Below, piece after piece: positions 20,167-28,962 of a stretch of 64,000 nt of DNA (the first letter of the stretch is position 1; each line of letters starts with the position of its first letter). The notes beneath the pieces are model-generated. The model had not been told where the DNA came from and did not search any database. It saw nothing but the letters and a program-made list of their open reading frames with translations. Source of the stretch: Shewanella morhuae (lineage in GTDB: Bacteria; Pseudomonadota; Gammaproteobacteria; Enterobacterales; Shewanellaceae); NCBI RefSeq assembly GCF_900156405.1, contig NZ_FTNN01000016.1:1-64000 (forward strand), read 5' to 3'. The translations under genes were made by a program, and so were the position numbers.

Positions 20167-20655
20167 TTAACGCCATAGCATAGATTCATAGGCGCCAGAG
20201 TAACTTTCGTGCTTAAACCCATGCTGTAGATAAAGCTTTTTAGCTTGAGTATTTTCACTCTCCACAGATAAACCGACAGGTAAATGCCGTTTCATCGCTT
20301 CTTGCTTAATGGCCGCTAAAATGGCCGAACCCAAACCTCGTCCCCGCATACTTGGTATAATAATAAAATCAACAAGATGAATCCTATACTCACTGATATC
20401 GAGCATCACTTCTCCAACGGCTTGTTGGTGAAAAAACAAGATATAAGTGTTGGCATTGGGATATTGTTCCCGATAAGAGGCTTGCTGCAGTCGGTATTGT
20501 TGCTCCAGCATGATTTCAACGACTTCACTGGGTAAACCAAGTTCATAAAAAAGCGTTTTTGTGGAATAAAAAAGCTGTGCCATAAATGGGTTATCATTTG
20601 TATTAGCAGCTTTAACACTCAAGCCTATTGGTAGATTTAACTCACTTAGCATCAT
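20167..20655 (-). CDS. GNAT-family N-acetyltransferase of the tailoring operon
   Basis: A 162-residue acetyltransferase with the acetyl-CoA loop RGRGLGSAIL and the closing motif LYLQHGF. It overlaps the 3' end of the sulfotransferase gene by 14 bases and is the last gene of a five-gene overlapping operon. The acceptor is unknown. Its place with hydroxylases, a methyltransferase and a sulfotransferase suggests a peptide or small-molecule modification pathway (inference). The GNAT gene at 9601 is a distinct protein. Confidence 0.8.
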   Translation of the reverse strand: MMLSELNLPIGLSVKAANTNDNPFMAQLFYSTKTLFYELGLPSEVVEIMLEQQYRLQQASYREQYPNANTYILFFHQQAVGEVMLDISEYRIHLVDFIIIPSMRGRGLGSAILAAIKQEAMKRHLPVGLSVESENTQAKKLYLQHGFKHESYSGAYESMLWR

Positions 20656-21805
20656 GCCTTTTATTCCAATATAAACGCTGCAAAAGTTGGTTATAGGTGA
20701 TTAATAATTGCTGCCACGATGAGCTTTGACATTCACGGAGTGGGACGGGCTCATTTGACACAACAGGTGTAAATAGTTGCCCTTGCTGCTTCGCATCAAA
20801 ACGCCAATGGTGTTGCCAGCGCTCAATCTCACCTTCAGATAATGGCCATCCTAAGATGGTAGAGAATATTGTGGGTTTAAAATCTTTTAATTGATGATAA
20901 TCCAGTAGAATAGCTCGAGAAGATTGATGTAAAGCAACAGATAATTGCGCTAAATTCTGTAAAACGGTGGTGCGAAATTCATCTAAGCTAGGCTCAGTAT
21001 TTTCCATCTGTTGAGTATGCAGTTCAGTTGGAAGTAAACTTTGCCCTCCAGCCATATGTCTTCCAGCAACTCGTTGATGAGACGCAATAATATCCTTAGG
21101 ATTGCGTATCAAGCATAACACTCGGCTCTTAGGGTAAAGTTCGAGCAACATCGGCCAGCAAGCCAGATCCCATGCATTCCACTTGATCACTAACTCACGC
21201 TCGCCCAGCCTCAATCGCCCCTGTAGTCTTAAGCATAAATCGACGAGCTGAGGTTTTAGTGCCAAAGGCCAATGGTCATCATGCATAACATCGCTGCAGA
21301 GCATAGATTCAGAGAGCACTCGGCAAGTTTCGAGCAGGGCAAAGCTGCTCGAAACTAGTGTCGAACCACAACGGGACCAATGGAAAATCATCAAACTAAG
21401 ATTTACGACAGGCAAACTTTCGCATTGGGATAAAAGGGGTTCGAGCAAGGTTTTAGGTTGAATAAAACTGGCGAGTAAACAACGACGAGCATCACTGATA
21501 TCGTCCTCTAGGAAAGGCTTGGATAACTGATGAAGTGCGGGAACCCAACTGACCGTTTTATGTTGTGAGTGATAACGACAAGGGAACCAGGCTTGGCTGA
21601 AGCGATCTAAATCTGGAATAAAGGTTTCTTGCTGCAAAGCAATGAATGCGAGCATGTGTTCCAAACTAAGCTCAGGCCAAGCAAGAAAATCAGCCATCAG
21701 CGCAATAAAATGCTCCACATCATTCGCTCGATGCAGTAAAAATAATGACTCTGGTTGATGTAACAATTGCCAATAGCGTTGCTCCTGCTCTTTAAAATCA
21801 ACCAT
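20642..21805 (-). CDS. Sulfotransferase-family protein
   Basis: A 387-residue protein. The PAPS 5'-phosphosulfate loop appears as HWSRCGSTLV (residues about 142-151), and the 3'-phosphate-binding segment as RVLCLIRNPKDIIASHQR (about 228-245). These are the two hallmark motifs of PAPS-dependent sulfotransferases. The acceptor is unknown. The ATG at 21805 overlaps the stop of the PhyH gene as TAATG, a classic coupling junction; a TTG at 21811 is less likely. The N-terminal about 130 residues match nothing I recognise. Confidence 0.8.
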   Translation of the reverse strand: MVDFKEQEQRYWQLLHQPESLFLLHRANDVEHFIALMADFLAWPELSLEHMLAFIALQQETFIPDLDRFSQAWFPCRYHSQHKTVSWVPALHQLSKPFLEDDISDARRCLLASFIQPKTLLEPLLSQCESLPVVNLSLMIFHWSRCGSTLVSSSFALLETCRVLSESMLCSDVMHDDHWPLALKPQLVDLCLRLQGRLRLGERELVIKWNAWDLACWPMLLELYPKSRVLCLIRNPKDIIASHQRVAGRHMAGGQSLLPTELHTQQMENTEPSLDEFRTTVLQNLAQLSVALHQSSRAILLDYHQLKDFKPTIFSTILGWPLSEGEIERWQHHWRFDAKQQGQLFTPVVSNEPVPLRECQSSSWQQLLITYNQLLQRLYWNKRHDAK

Positions 21806-22845
21806 TAGCAAGCCATAGGATAAAAGTTAATGTATTGCACCATGCGTGGTAACTTGGCTCGATTCGGACTGGCACCATGGGGCAAGGCATGGTGCCAAAT
21901 GATTAAATCACCTGCATTTGCAGCTATGGATTTAGCAGGCCACTTGCTCCAATCCTGTTGCTGCAGCTCGATATCCGTCTTGTTTTGCTTTTTGTTTTGT
22001 TCGAGAAGCCATTCTTCTATCTTGAGATGAAATCCTGGGACACAAGAAAATGCGCCTTGGTCAACACTGGTATCGGTTAAGTAAATTAACCCTTGAGTGC
22101 CAAACTCAACGGGTAGCTGTAGCAGCATATCCCAGTGCATATTTGGCCCGGGAAAACGCCAAGTTGGCGTTTCAGGTGGATTAAAGCTGACTCTATCGGT
22201 TGTCATGACTAAATCCGTTCGCTGCCACAACTGTTCAAACACTTGACGGATTTTGGGGACTTGTCGATTCGCGTCCAGTTGCGGATGGCGAAACAGTTGT
22301 AGCATTATTTTCTGCATAAACTCATGAGCTTGATACCAAGTGGCTGGATCTTGTTCATTGGCACCTAACTGCTGCCAAATAAAATCTCGAGTTGCGGCGC
22401 ATTGCTCTGCCGTGAGCACATGCGGGATCACTAAGTAGCCTTCACTACGCCAAAAATTGAGTTGTGACTCGCTGAGTACTGCAGCCGGATTTGAGTCTTC
22501 AACCTCTATTGAATTTAAATCATCGACTTCTGGCATTGTGAGCGAAAGCGTTAATCCATGGGAAATAGTGCTTAATTGCTGATTAATCCCAGCAATATCC
22601 GCGGCTGTCAGCTTGGCTATTTGCTGAATGTAAGCAACAAAAGCTGACTGATGATCGTTTTGGTATAAAGCTCTTAGACCCGGCTCTAGCCCTATTCCAC
22701 AAAGATCCAGCAAGGTTTTATCTAAGTGCCATTCATTTACCAATTCAGTGTATGACTCTCCCCGTTTGCGTAGCTGTATCTTTTGCCAAAGCCGCTGCAA
22801 ATGATAAATGCCTAAGCAGCTCAGATCGTCACTCGACACCAGCAC
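21805..22845 (-). CDS. PhyH-family Fe(II)/2-oxoglutarate dioxygenase
   Basis: A 346-residue protein. The catalytic domain starts near residue 128 (LNFWRSEGYLVIPHVL). It has the iron-binding HWD (His237, Asp239), a distal His323 in HHALPHGASPNR and a nearby Arg (329 or 334) to bind 2-oxoglutarate. The N-terminal about 125 residues are of unknown type. It likely hydroxylates an unknown substrate. The start is GTG at 22845, four bases after the stop of the preceding methyltransferase gene. This is the second oxygenase in the operon. Confidence 0.85.
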   Translation of the reverse strand: MLVSSDDLSCLGIYHLQRLWQKIQLRKRGESYTELVNEWHLDKTLLDLCGIGLEPGLRALYQNDHQSAFVAYIQQIAKLTAADIAGINQQLSTISHGLTLSLTMPEVDDLNSIEVEDSNPAAVLSESQLNFWRSEGYLVIPHVLTAEQCAATRDFIWQQLGANEQDPATWYQAHEFMQKIMLQLFRHPQLDANRQVPKIRQVFEQLWQRTDLVMTTDRVSFNPPETPTWRFPGPNMHWDMLLQLPVEFGTQGLIYLTDTSVDQGAFSCVPGFHLKIEEWLLEQNKKQNKTDIELQQQDWSKWPAKSIAANAGDLIIWHHALPHGASPNRAKLPRMVQYINFYPMAC

Positions 22846-22851
22846 TGGTTT

Positions 22852-23862
22852 TTACTCTATAACATCAAACACAAAATCGGGATGAGTACCCTGCTCATAC
22901 CGAAAACTTAGAGTTGAAAGAGGCTTAAGCCAATGTTCACGTCGATATCGAGGCAGAGTGAGTTGGGATTGGTTTTCGCTCAGCGTGGAATGACCATAGA
23001 CTTGAATGGAAGTCGTGAACTTAAGCGTTACCGCACTCGGGCTGAAATCGGGGAGCAGTAAAGTACCAGCCAAGAAGCTACGATCTCCATCGGCAAGTAA
23101 GCGCGCAGTTTGCAGGTTGAGTGCAAACAAAGGCCCTAAATAATGCGTCTCAGCTAAATCCTGCACAGTACGACACTCAAGCCAAGCGTCTAGCTCAATG
23201 TTTTGCGGAATCAGCACGCCGCCATCCGCAAGATACGCCTGTAAGTGACTGAATATCTGGACTTGAGGCTCCTGTTGTAGCAGATGCTTCATGGTTTCAG
23301 AGACTATCATATCGAACTTTACTGCTGCTTCTGGTTGCCAAACTGTGGCGTCGGCGCAGACATACGTTGCCACACGATCTGCTAAATCAAAGTGTTCAAT
23401 AAGCTTGGTGACTTTATCTAACGAGGCAGGGTGAATGTCGAGCAAGGTGACTTGAATCTGACTGGCAGAAAACAGCGGCAGTAATGGTAATAACAACCAG
23501 GCAAAAGGTCCTGTACCCGCATACAAAATCTGTATTGGCCGTTGCGGATTTAGCGCCAACTTATCCTGTATGGCCTGATAAATGCCCTGAATAAACACTC
23601 GCCCACGCTCAGGGTCTTCAGCACACTGCGCCGCAGTAGTGAGCGATACAGCTTTACCAAAAGGCGTAATACTCGCCTCAGTATCCAAAAAATACTCGGG
23701 GTGCAATTCCACCGCGGTTATTTGGCATAACTGCTCCAATATGGGATCGATTAGCCGTTTAGACTCCCCTGCCGAGATTGACAGCAATAGCGCGTTAACA
23801 AACAGAGTTAACGCGACGACATCCAAACTCTGTTCTAATTCACGCTCTGAACTTTGCCGCAT
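22852..23862 (-). CDS. SAM-dependent methyltransferase, PRMT-like
   Basis: A 336-residue protein with a Rossmann methyltransferase core: motif I ILYAGTGPFAW (113-122), an acidic motif II end LLDIHP (140-145), ADATVW, and VSETMKHLL where protein arginine methyltransferases carry their first catalytic-loop Glu. The C-terminal half is beta-rich as in PRMT barrels. Arginine methylation is possible but unproven, since the second Glu of a PRMT double-E loop is not clear. It overlaps the upstream hydroxylase gene by 23 bases. Confidence 0.75.
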   Translation of the reverse strand: MRQSSERELEQSLDVVALTLFVNALLLSISAGESKRLIDPILEQLCQITAVELHPEYFLDTEASITPFGKAVSLTTAAQCAEDPERGRVFIQGIYQAIQDKLALNPQRPIQILYAGTGPFAWLLLPLLPLFSASQIQVTLLDIHPASLDKVTKLIEHFDLADRVATYVCADATVWQPEAAVKFDMIVSETMKHLLQQEPQVQIFSHLQAYLADGGVLIPQNIELDAWLECRTVQDLAETHYLGPLFALNLQTARLLADGDRSFLAGTLLLPDFSPSAVTLKFTTSIQVYGHSTLSENQSQLTLPRYRREHWLKPLSTLSFRYEQGTHPDFVFDVIE

Positions 23863-24439
23863 TGATTAACTCCCTTAACCAAGTATTCACTTCGCAATCA
23901 ATCACTAAGTTGATCCGCGCATTCTGCCCTTTATTTTCAACCCAATGGACTTGGTCGGCATTGATATACCAAAGCTCTCCGGCCTGCATAGGTACACGTT
24001 TATCGTCCACGTAAAAATTGAGCTGTTCATTCGTTTGCAGTGACAAATGTAATCTTGCCTCACCTTGCTCTAGGCAGAGTCCTTGATCTCTATGGGGTTT
24101 GATTTCTGCACCTGCGTGTAAGCGCATCAAACGCACGGATTTCACTGGGCAGGCTAGGGATTGCAGAAAACGGTATAACGCTGGGCTCGATTCGAGACTA
24201 GGCAGATCATGCCAGTGATCCGGTGTAGAGATTGAGAAGGCTTGCAAGATAGGATGTGCTGTTTGATACTCAGCAGCGCAGCGCAAAGGCAACACATCCC
24301 AACCGCCCAGATCCCCTTGACGATAATCACGTTGATTTACGTGGGGTAGCCAGTCTTGCAACAGCAAAGCATTCAGCTCTTGCTGTAAACTAAGGGAGTT
24401 TGGAACTTGAGCTAATAGGGCAAAAGAACAGATATCCAT
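23840..24439 (-). CDS. Aspartyl/asparaginyl beta-hydroxylase-like protein
   Basis: First gene of the tailoring operon. From the ATG at 24439 it has 199 residues. It has a double-stranded beta-helix oxygenase core with HRD (His116, Asp118), a distal His165 in QVHWVEN, and Arg175 in ARINLVID for 2-oxoglutarate. RLHLSLQTNEQLNF matches the Asp/Asn hydroxylase family. The frame remains open to a TTG at 24517, but that extension would reach to within 10 bases of the divergent open frame and has no ribosome-binding site. The substrate is unknown; family members hydroxylate Asp/Asn side chains in proteins. Confidence 0.8.
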   Translation of the reverse strand: MDICSFALLAQVPNSLSLQQELNALLLQDWLPHVNQRDYRQGDLGGWDVLPLRCAAEYQTAHPILQAFSISTPDHWHDLPSLESSPALYRFLQSLACPVKSVRLMRLHAGAEIKPHRDQGLCLEQGEARLHLSLQTNEQLNFYVDDKRVPMQAGELWYINADQVHWVENKGQNARINLVIDCEVNTWLRELINAAKFRA

Positions 24440-24595
24440 ATCTAAGCGCTTTATTTTTAGACAAAACATTAAGTCAACCAAGCCTAGCACAAAGATGTAC
24501 GCACACAAGGCGCTCAAATTTCAATCATGCCGACTACACGGTTCATCCACCAACTGCAGGTGTTGCTCAAACATACAAAGAATAGGAAATACCCA

Positions 24596-25258
24596 ATGTT
24601 TAACTGGAAGACTATCGATACGGTTCTGCTCGATATGGATGGCACCCTGCTCGACTTGCACTTCGATAATCATTTTTGGCTGAGTGTAGTACCGCAGGAA
24701 TTAAGTAAACAACGGGGTATGGGCAAGGATGAAGCGCAGCAGTTAGTTGTGAACGCCTATGAGAAAGTTGTCGGTACGCTCGATTGGTACTGTCTCGATT
24801 ATTGGCAGGCGCAGCTACAACTCGACATTATGGGCTTACACCGCACTTTGGTGGATCGCATTCAACTGCGCCAAGACAGCATGCCGTTTTTAGCAGCCTT
24901 AGCCTCTGCGGGTAAACAGCGCATTCTGGTGACTAATGCCCATCCAAAGAGCCTCGCCCTCAAGCTTGAACATACCGAACTCGCTTTAGGACTAGATAAC
25001 ATGATCTCGAGCCACGAGACAGGTTACCCAAAAGAGCACCCGCTATTTTGGCTAGGTTTGTTTGAAAGGTTTCAACTTGAGCCAAGTCGCTGTCTCTTTA
25101 TCGACGACAGCGAGCCCATACTCACGGCCGCTAAACTTGCTGGCGTAGGCCATCAATTGGGGATAGCTAACCCTGACAGTAAAAAGCCAGTAAAAGTCTT
25201 TCACGATTTCCCAGCGATTACCGATTATCGTTCGCTGCTGAATGATCTCACCCAATAA
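24596..25258 (+). CDS. yrfG: GMP/IMP nucleotidase, HAD superfamily
   Basis: A 220-residue HAD phosphatase. The ATG at 24596 is preceded by AGGAA. Motif I is LLDMDGTLLD with the nucleophile Asp, motif II VTNAH, motif III lysine in GYPKEHP and motif IV FIDDSEP. Sequence and length match E. coli YrfG. In E. coli it lies between nudE and hslR; here the type II secretion operon separates it from hslR and the accessory block separates it from nudE. Confidence 0.93.
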   Translation: MFNWKTIDTVLLDMDGTLLDLHFDNHFWLSVVPQELSKQRGMGKDEAQQLVVNAYEKVVGTLDWYCLDYWQAQLQLDIMGLHRTLVDRIQLRQDSMPFLAALASAGKQRILVTNAHPKSLALKLEHTELALGLDNMISSHETGYPKEHPLFWLGLFERFQLEPSRCLFIDDSEPILTAAKLAGVGHQLGIANPDSKKPVKVFHDFPAITDYRSLLNDLTQ

Positions 25259-25271
25259 AAAGGCCGTTAAA

Positions 25272-25293
25272 AAAGGCACCCTAAGGTGCCTTT
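25272..25293. terminator. Terminator between yrfG and gspN
   Basis: AAAGGCACC and GGTGCCTTT form a 9-bp stem with loop CTAA, flanked by A-runs and T-runs on the two sides. It serves the convergent yrfG and gsp operon. Confidence 0.8.
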
Positions 25294-25334
25294 GTCTTCA
25301 CAAACATCAGCTCTATCATCGAGCGAAAATAGCC

Positions 25335-26096
25335 TTATAGCCCAGGAATTCGTCCCTGATAAACCACAGGAAAATAGCCATCACTACCGCGTTTACCTAA
25401 AATATCCAGCGACTTACGCATATCTTCTGGTTGCTCAGCGGTTGCTTTAATCTTAGCGTCCACTCTCACCATATTGCCTTCGTCCAACTGTAAAGTGCCA
25501 ACGATACCGAGTTGATTCTTAGCTTCATCGGTCGCCAATTGCGCTTTGCCATCGATACAACTTAAACCGAGTTCAATATTACCGAGCGGATAATTGCCAA
25601 ACTGGTTTTTAACATTGGTTTGATTCAAAAATAGCTTGCCAGATAGCTGTTCGCACCAAGGTTTACCTTGCTCTAACGTCTCAACTAATAGACTGACTTC
25701 ACCAGATATTTCAGTTCTAAAGGGTAGTTTTGCATTACCCAGCAAAAAGCTATCTGGCGCTTCAAAACGTAATCCCTGCGCACTTACGCCACCCAAAGAC
25801 CAAGACACTAGTCCCTTTGCACTAACAGGAGTTGCGCGGCTACCAACTTGGAAATCAATTTTCACTTTACCTAAAAATAATGCCCAAGGACTCAGTTCCC
25901 AACGAATTTGCTCTAACTGGCGCTGCGGCATACTTAAGGTTTCTATGCTGCCAGACCAAATACTGCCATTCACTCCTGAAACACTGGTGTTACTCGGTAA
26001 AGGGGCTAATGCTATCGCAATCTTAGCGGGAAATAACACCACTAAAAATACTAAATAAATCAGTACACCTATAATGATTTTTTTTATCAAACTCAC
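25335..26096 (-). CDS. gspN: Type II secretion protein N
   Basis: Last gene of the gsp operon. It has 253 residues with one N-terminal membrane helix (about 5-28) and a periplasmic beta-rich domain. The start is GTG at 26096, 14 bases after the gspM stop. GspN is an accessory inner-membrane component found in only some type II systems; its exact role is not settled. Confidence 0.88.
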   Translation of the reverse strand: MSLIKKIIIGVLIYLVFLVVLFPAKIAIALAPLPSNTSVSGVNGSIWSGSIETLSMPQRQLEQIRWELSPWALFLGKVKIDFQVGSRATPVSAKGLVSWSLGGVSAQGLRFEAPDSFLLGNAKLPFRTEISGEVSLLVETLEQGKPWCEQLSGKLFLNQTNVKNQFGNYPLGNIELGLSCIDGKAQLATDEAKNQLGIVGTLQLDEGNMVRVDAKIKATAEQPEDMRKSLDILGKRGSDGYFPVVYQGRIPGL

Positions 26097-26110
26097 TGCT
26101 ACACCTTAAC

Positions 26111-26587
26111 CTATTGCGCTAATTGAATACGTCTTACTTTGACATAGCCAGGCGCATCGGCCTCTGCTAAATCAACACTTTCAAGTGATAAACCTTTTTT
26201 CTGCACTAACTCACCCAAATAACCTAACAAGGCATCAAAAGGCACATCGTCCATCCATACTTGGATTTTATCGCCTTGGGGCTGCATACGCGTGATCACT
26301 AGCCCATAGTCGCCTGCGGTTTGGTTAACCACAGAGCTTAAACTGCCTGATACTGTCGGTTTTGCGCCGCTCTGCTTGAGGCTAGCGATTTTATTCGCTG
26401 CTTGTTTTACATAACTTAAGGTTTGTTGTTGGGCATTGAGGTTACGTAGTGCATCGGCTTCAGCATTAGTAATGGGTGTCCAAATACCCCAATAAAAAAT
26501 ACCAATAACTAAAAATACTGAACCAAAACCCACTAACTGCTGCTCGCGCGATGCGAGCCCTTGCCACCAAGTTCGCAAATTATCCAT
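26111..26587 (-). CDS. gspM: Type II secretion protein M
   Basis: A 158-residue bitopic inner-membrane protein: cytoplasmic N-terminus LRTWWQGLASREQQLV, membrane helix about 20-37, and a periplasmic ferredoxin-like domain. It partners with GspL in the assembly platform. Its ATG directly follows the gspL stop. Confidence 0.92.
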   Translation of the reverse strand: MDNLRTWWQGLASREQQLVGFGSVFLVIGIFYWGIWTPITNAEADALRNLNAQQQTLSYVKQAANKIASLKQSGAKPTVSGSLSSVVNQTAGDYGLVITRMQPQGDKIQVWMDDVPFDALLGYLGELVQKKGLSLESVDLAEADAPGYVKVRRIQLAQ

Positions 26588-27775
26588 TTATTTGCTCCTC
26601 AAGGTTAAGGTGCTGGTGACTTGATTTTCGCCGCTATTCATAGTGCCACCTTCCATTTGAAAACGACGGCCGACGATGTCTTTAAACTTCTCAATTTGAG
26701 CGTAGCCCTTAGCCGTCACTTGCATGCGGATCTCGTTACGAGCGCTTTCAAATCTTAAGCTATTGGGTTTAAGTTCAGGCACTTGCTTAAAGGCATCCTG
26801 TAAACCCTCGAGCATAGTAAAAAACTCGGCACCGCTACCTTGGCCTTGCAATGCACGTAACTGACTGTCCATTTGTGAGCGAAGGTTAACAATGCGCGAA
26901 TTTCCCGGCACTACTTGTTGATAAATAGATTCGCTCTGCGCTTTAAGTTCGGCAACTTGTGCATTTATTTGGTGAATATTTAAACCTTTATTCACTAGCG
27001 CCAGTACACAGGCAATGGCGATAACGATGGCGGCACTTTTCCACATCACCAGCTGTTTACTATATTCACGCTTAGGTGTGTAAATGCCATTCAATAAGTT
27101 AATCGGCGCATGCAGAATACCGCGAGCGAGCACTAACATAGGCAGCTCAAGTGGCTGCGGCTTAAGCTCGACACCCTCGAGTTGCATGTCGGTATAACTG
27201 GCGGCAGAGACTTCGCCCTGTACCGGTTTTAGCTGTTGCAGCGCAATCGGTAACCAAGGTAGCGGTAAACTTTGCCCCGTGGCTAATCCGGTACGTAGTA
27301 ATAACTCATTGCCCATTCTCATTGCTGCCCATTGGCATTCTTGCAATGGTAAGGCTAAGCAATCGGGTACGATACGTTTTACTTTTAAACCGGCTTCAGT
27401 TAAACAACTCAGCCAGACTTGCATTTGCTCATGGGCCACAGCAACCACACTTAAAGCATCACCATCACGCGGGCCGACGGTAAAATGCATCGCATCAACA
27501 TCTTCGGCTAAGGCTTCTTCGAGCATAAAGGGTAAGGCTTTTAAGGCTTGGCGTTGGCCTTTTTCGGGCAAATGCACACTCGTGAGCGTCATTGCCGCAG
27601 CGGGCACTAACACATCGACTGGGCGATTACCCGCGCGCTCAGTTAAGGTCGATAAACCTTGGGCATTGGCAAGTTCGCCAGAGGCAATAATTTCTTGTTC
27701 TTGCTCAGACCAAACTAGCCAAGAGCACGCTTGCTCTGCTGTTCTGCCTAAGCGAATAAATAGCCGTTCACTCAC
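26588..27775 (-). CDS. gspL: Type II secretion protein L
   Basis: A 395-residue protein. The cytoplasmic actin-like domain (1 to about 235) recruits the GspE ATPase. One membrane helix (about 245-262) is followed by a periplasmic domain. The start is GTG at 27775 with GGAG seven bases upstream. A 182-bp gap containing degenerate repeats separates it from gspK, the only sizeable gap inside the operon. Confidence 0.92.
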   Translation of the reverse strand: MSERLFIRLGRTAEQACSWLVWSEQEQEIIASGELANAQGLSTLTERAGNRPVDVLVPAAAMTLTSVHLPEKGQRQALKALPFMLEEALAEDVDAMHFTVGPRDGDALSVVAVAHEQMQVWLSCLTEAGLKVKRIVPDCLALPLQECQWAAMRMGNELLLRTGLATGQSLPLPWLPIALQQLKPVQGEVSAASYTDMQLEGVELKPQPLELPMLVLARGILHAPINLLNGIYTPKREYSKQLVMWKSAAIVIAIACVLALVNKGLNIHQINAQVAELKAQSESIYQQVVPGNSRIVNLRSQMDSQLRALQGQGSGAEFFTMLEGLQDAFKQVPELKPNSLRFESARNEIRMQVTAKGYAQIEKFKDIVGRRFQMEGGTMNSGENQVTSTLTLRSK

Positions 27776-27825
27776 AGTTTTTCTCCACCAGTCCCAGTCA
27801 AGAAAGCGTGACTGAGCTCGTTGCT

Positions 27826-27989
27826 ATTATTTTTGTCCACCAGATTCTGCCGGGTGAGCACTGCCATTATTGTTGACCACCAACATCAACCCCTGACGGG
27901 TGAGCACCGCCATTATTTTGCCCACCAACATCAAACCCTGACGGGTGAGCACTGCCATTATTTTTGTCCACCAAACTGACGGGTGAGCA
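27826..27989 (-). repeat. Tandem repeat copied from the gspK 3' end
   Basis: Four copies of a unit anchored by CGGGTGAGCA at 27851, 27897, 27942 and 27980 (steps 46, 45 and 38 bp). The right-most copy is the real end of gspK, encoding VLTRQFGGQK and its stop. The others lie after the stop and fill the gspK-gspL gap. They read as short in-frame decapeptide-like variants in another frame but have no start. Confidence 0.85.
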
Positions 27990-28962
27990 CTTCCATTTTA
28001 TTGCCGCCGCTCTTTTTGAGCACGCTTTCCATTCTAAATACGGCGTTATCAACTTTCGCCCCCGAGGCCAACAGAAAATATTGGCTATCGATGACAAAGC
28101 TCGATTTCATGGCGCCTTCCCATTTGATCGATCCCATAGATGAGCTTTCATAAAAATCCTCTATCTTGGCAAAGCCATCACCGGGACGCTGGTTGATAAT
28201 ACTTTCTGCTTCGCCGACTGAAATCTGATTATCGAGCATGCCAGCGAGCAGTGCCGCTTGTTCAACTTCCAAAGTGTTGACGTTAAGTAATTGCCTGTCG
28301 TTGCCTGGGATCACACAAACATAGGGCAGTAATTTCACATAAACACTTTGGGTGTACCCCATAACGGCTCGTAATTCACTACGATGGTTCATCAGTGTAT
28401 TAGCCGCTCTATAAGGTACATTACGCGCTTCGTATTCTGCATCTTCGGCGCCGTAAGGACTGGCCGTGGTATCGTCGTCGATATAGTCTTTCAAAGTTTG
28501 CGTCAGGCGCTCTGCGCTAAAGTCATCTATCCCTAAACTCACTAACAAGGCCTTATATTGTTTTGCGGCCAGCGGGAGTTTAGGTTGGCCATTTTCAACC
28601 TCTTTGGTGGTAGCGGATAAAGCGTTCAAGTTAAAACAAGCGCGCATATCGGTGATCTTACCCGCGATTTCACCGTATTCTGCCGGAAACACCACATCGG
28701 CCATCGCCCAATATTGTTGCCTATGGACTCGGCCTTCTGAATCATCTAAATCTTGTTTTAAAGTTTTTTTCGCCAATTCTTCAGCAGAAATCGCATACCA
28801 ATAGGCTTGATCGTATTGAGCCAAATTCAAGGTTCGGCGCATCGATAACTGATTACGGCCAGTAATGTTAGTTGCGATAATGACCACCATAGCCACAATC
28901 AACAACACTACGATTAGTGCAACGCCGCGTTGCTTAGAACGAGGCTGAATGCCGGTTATCAT
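27958..28962 (-). CDS. gspK: Type II secretion minor pseudopilin K
   Basis: A 334-residue minor pseudopilin at the pseudopilus tip. The prepilin-like leader ends KQRG, followed by VALIVVLLIVAMVVIIAT. It lacks the Glu at +5 of other pseudopilins, as is normal for GspK. A large globular domain follows, with two helix-hairpin-helix-like stretches. It overlaps gspJ by 4 bases. Its last codons are part of the tandem repeat that continues past the stop. Confidence 0.93.
   Translation of the reverse strand: MITGIQPRSKQRGVALIVVLLIVAMVVIIATNITGRNQLSMRRTLNLAQYDQAYWYAISAEELAKKTLKQDLDDSEGRVHRQQYWAMADVVFPAEYGEIAGKITDMRACFNLNALSATTKEVENGQPKLPLAAKQYKALLVSLGIDDFSAERLTQTLKDYIDDDTTASPYGAEDAEYEARNVPYRAANTLMNHRSELRAVMGYTQSVYVKLLPYVCVIPGNDRQLLNVNTLEVEQAALLAGMLDNQISVGEAESIINQRPGDGFAKIEDFYESSSMGSIKWEGAMKSSFVIDSQYFLLASGAKVDNAVFRMESVLKKSGGNKMEVLTRQFGGQK

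Noticed and set aside
27826..27989. CRISPR array
   Set aside because: The repeats are degenerate copies of the gspK end with unequal steps and no true spacers or cas genes.
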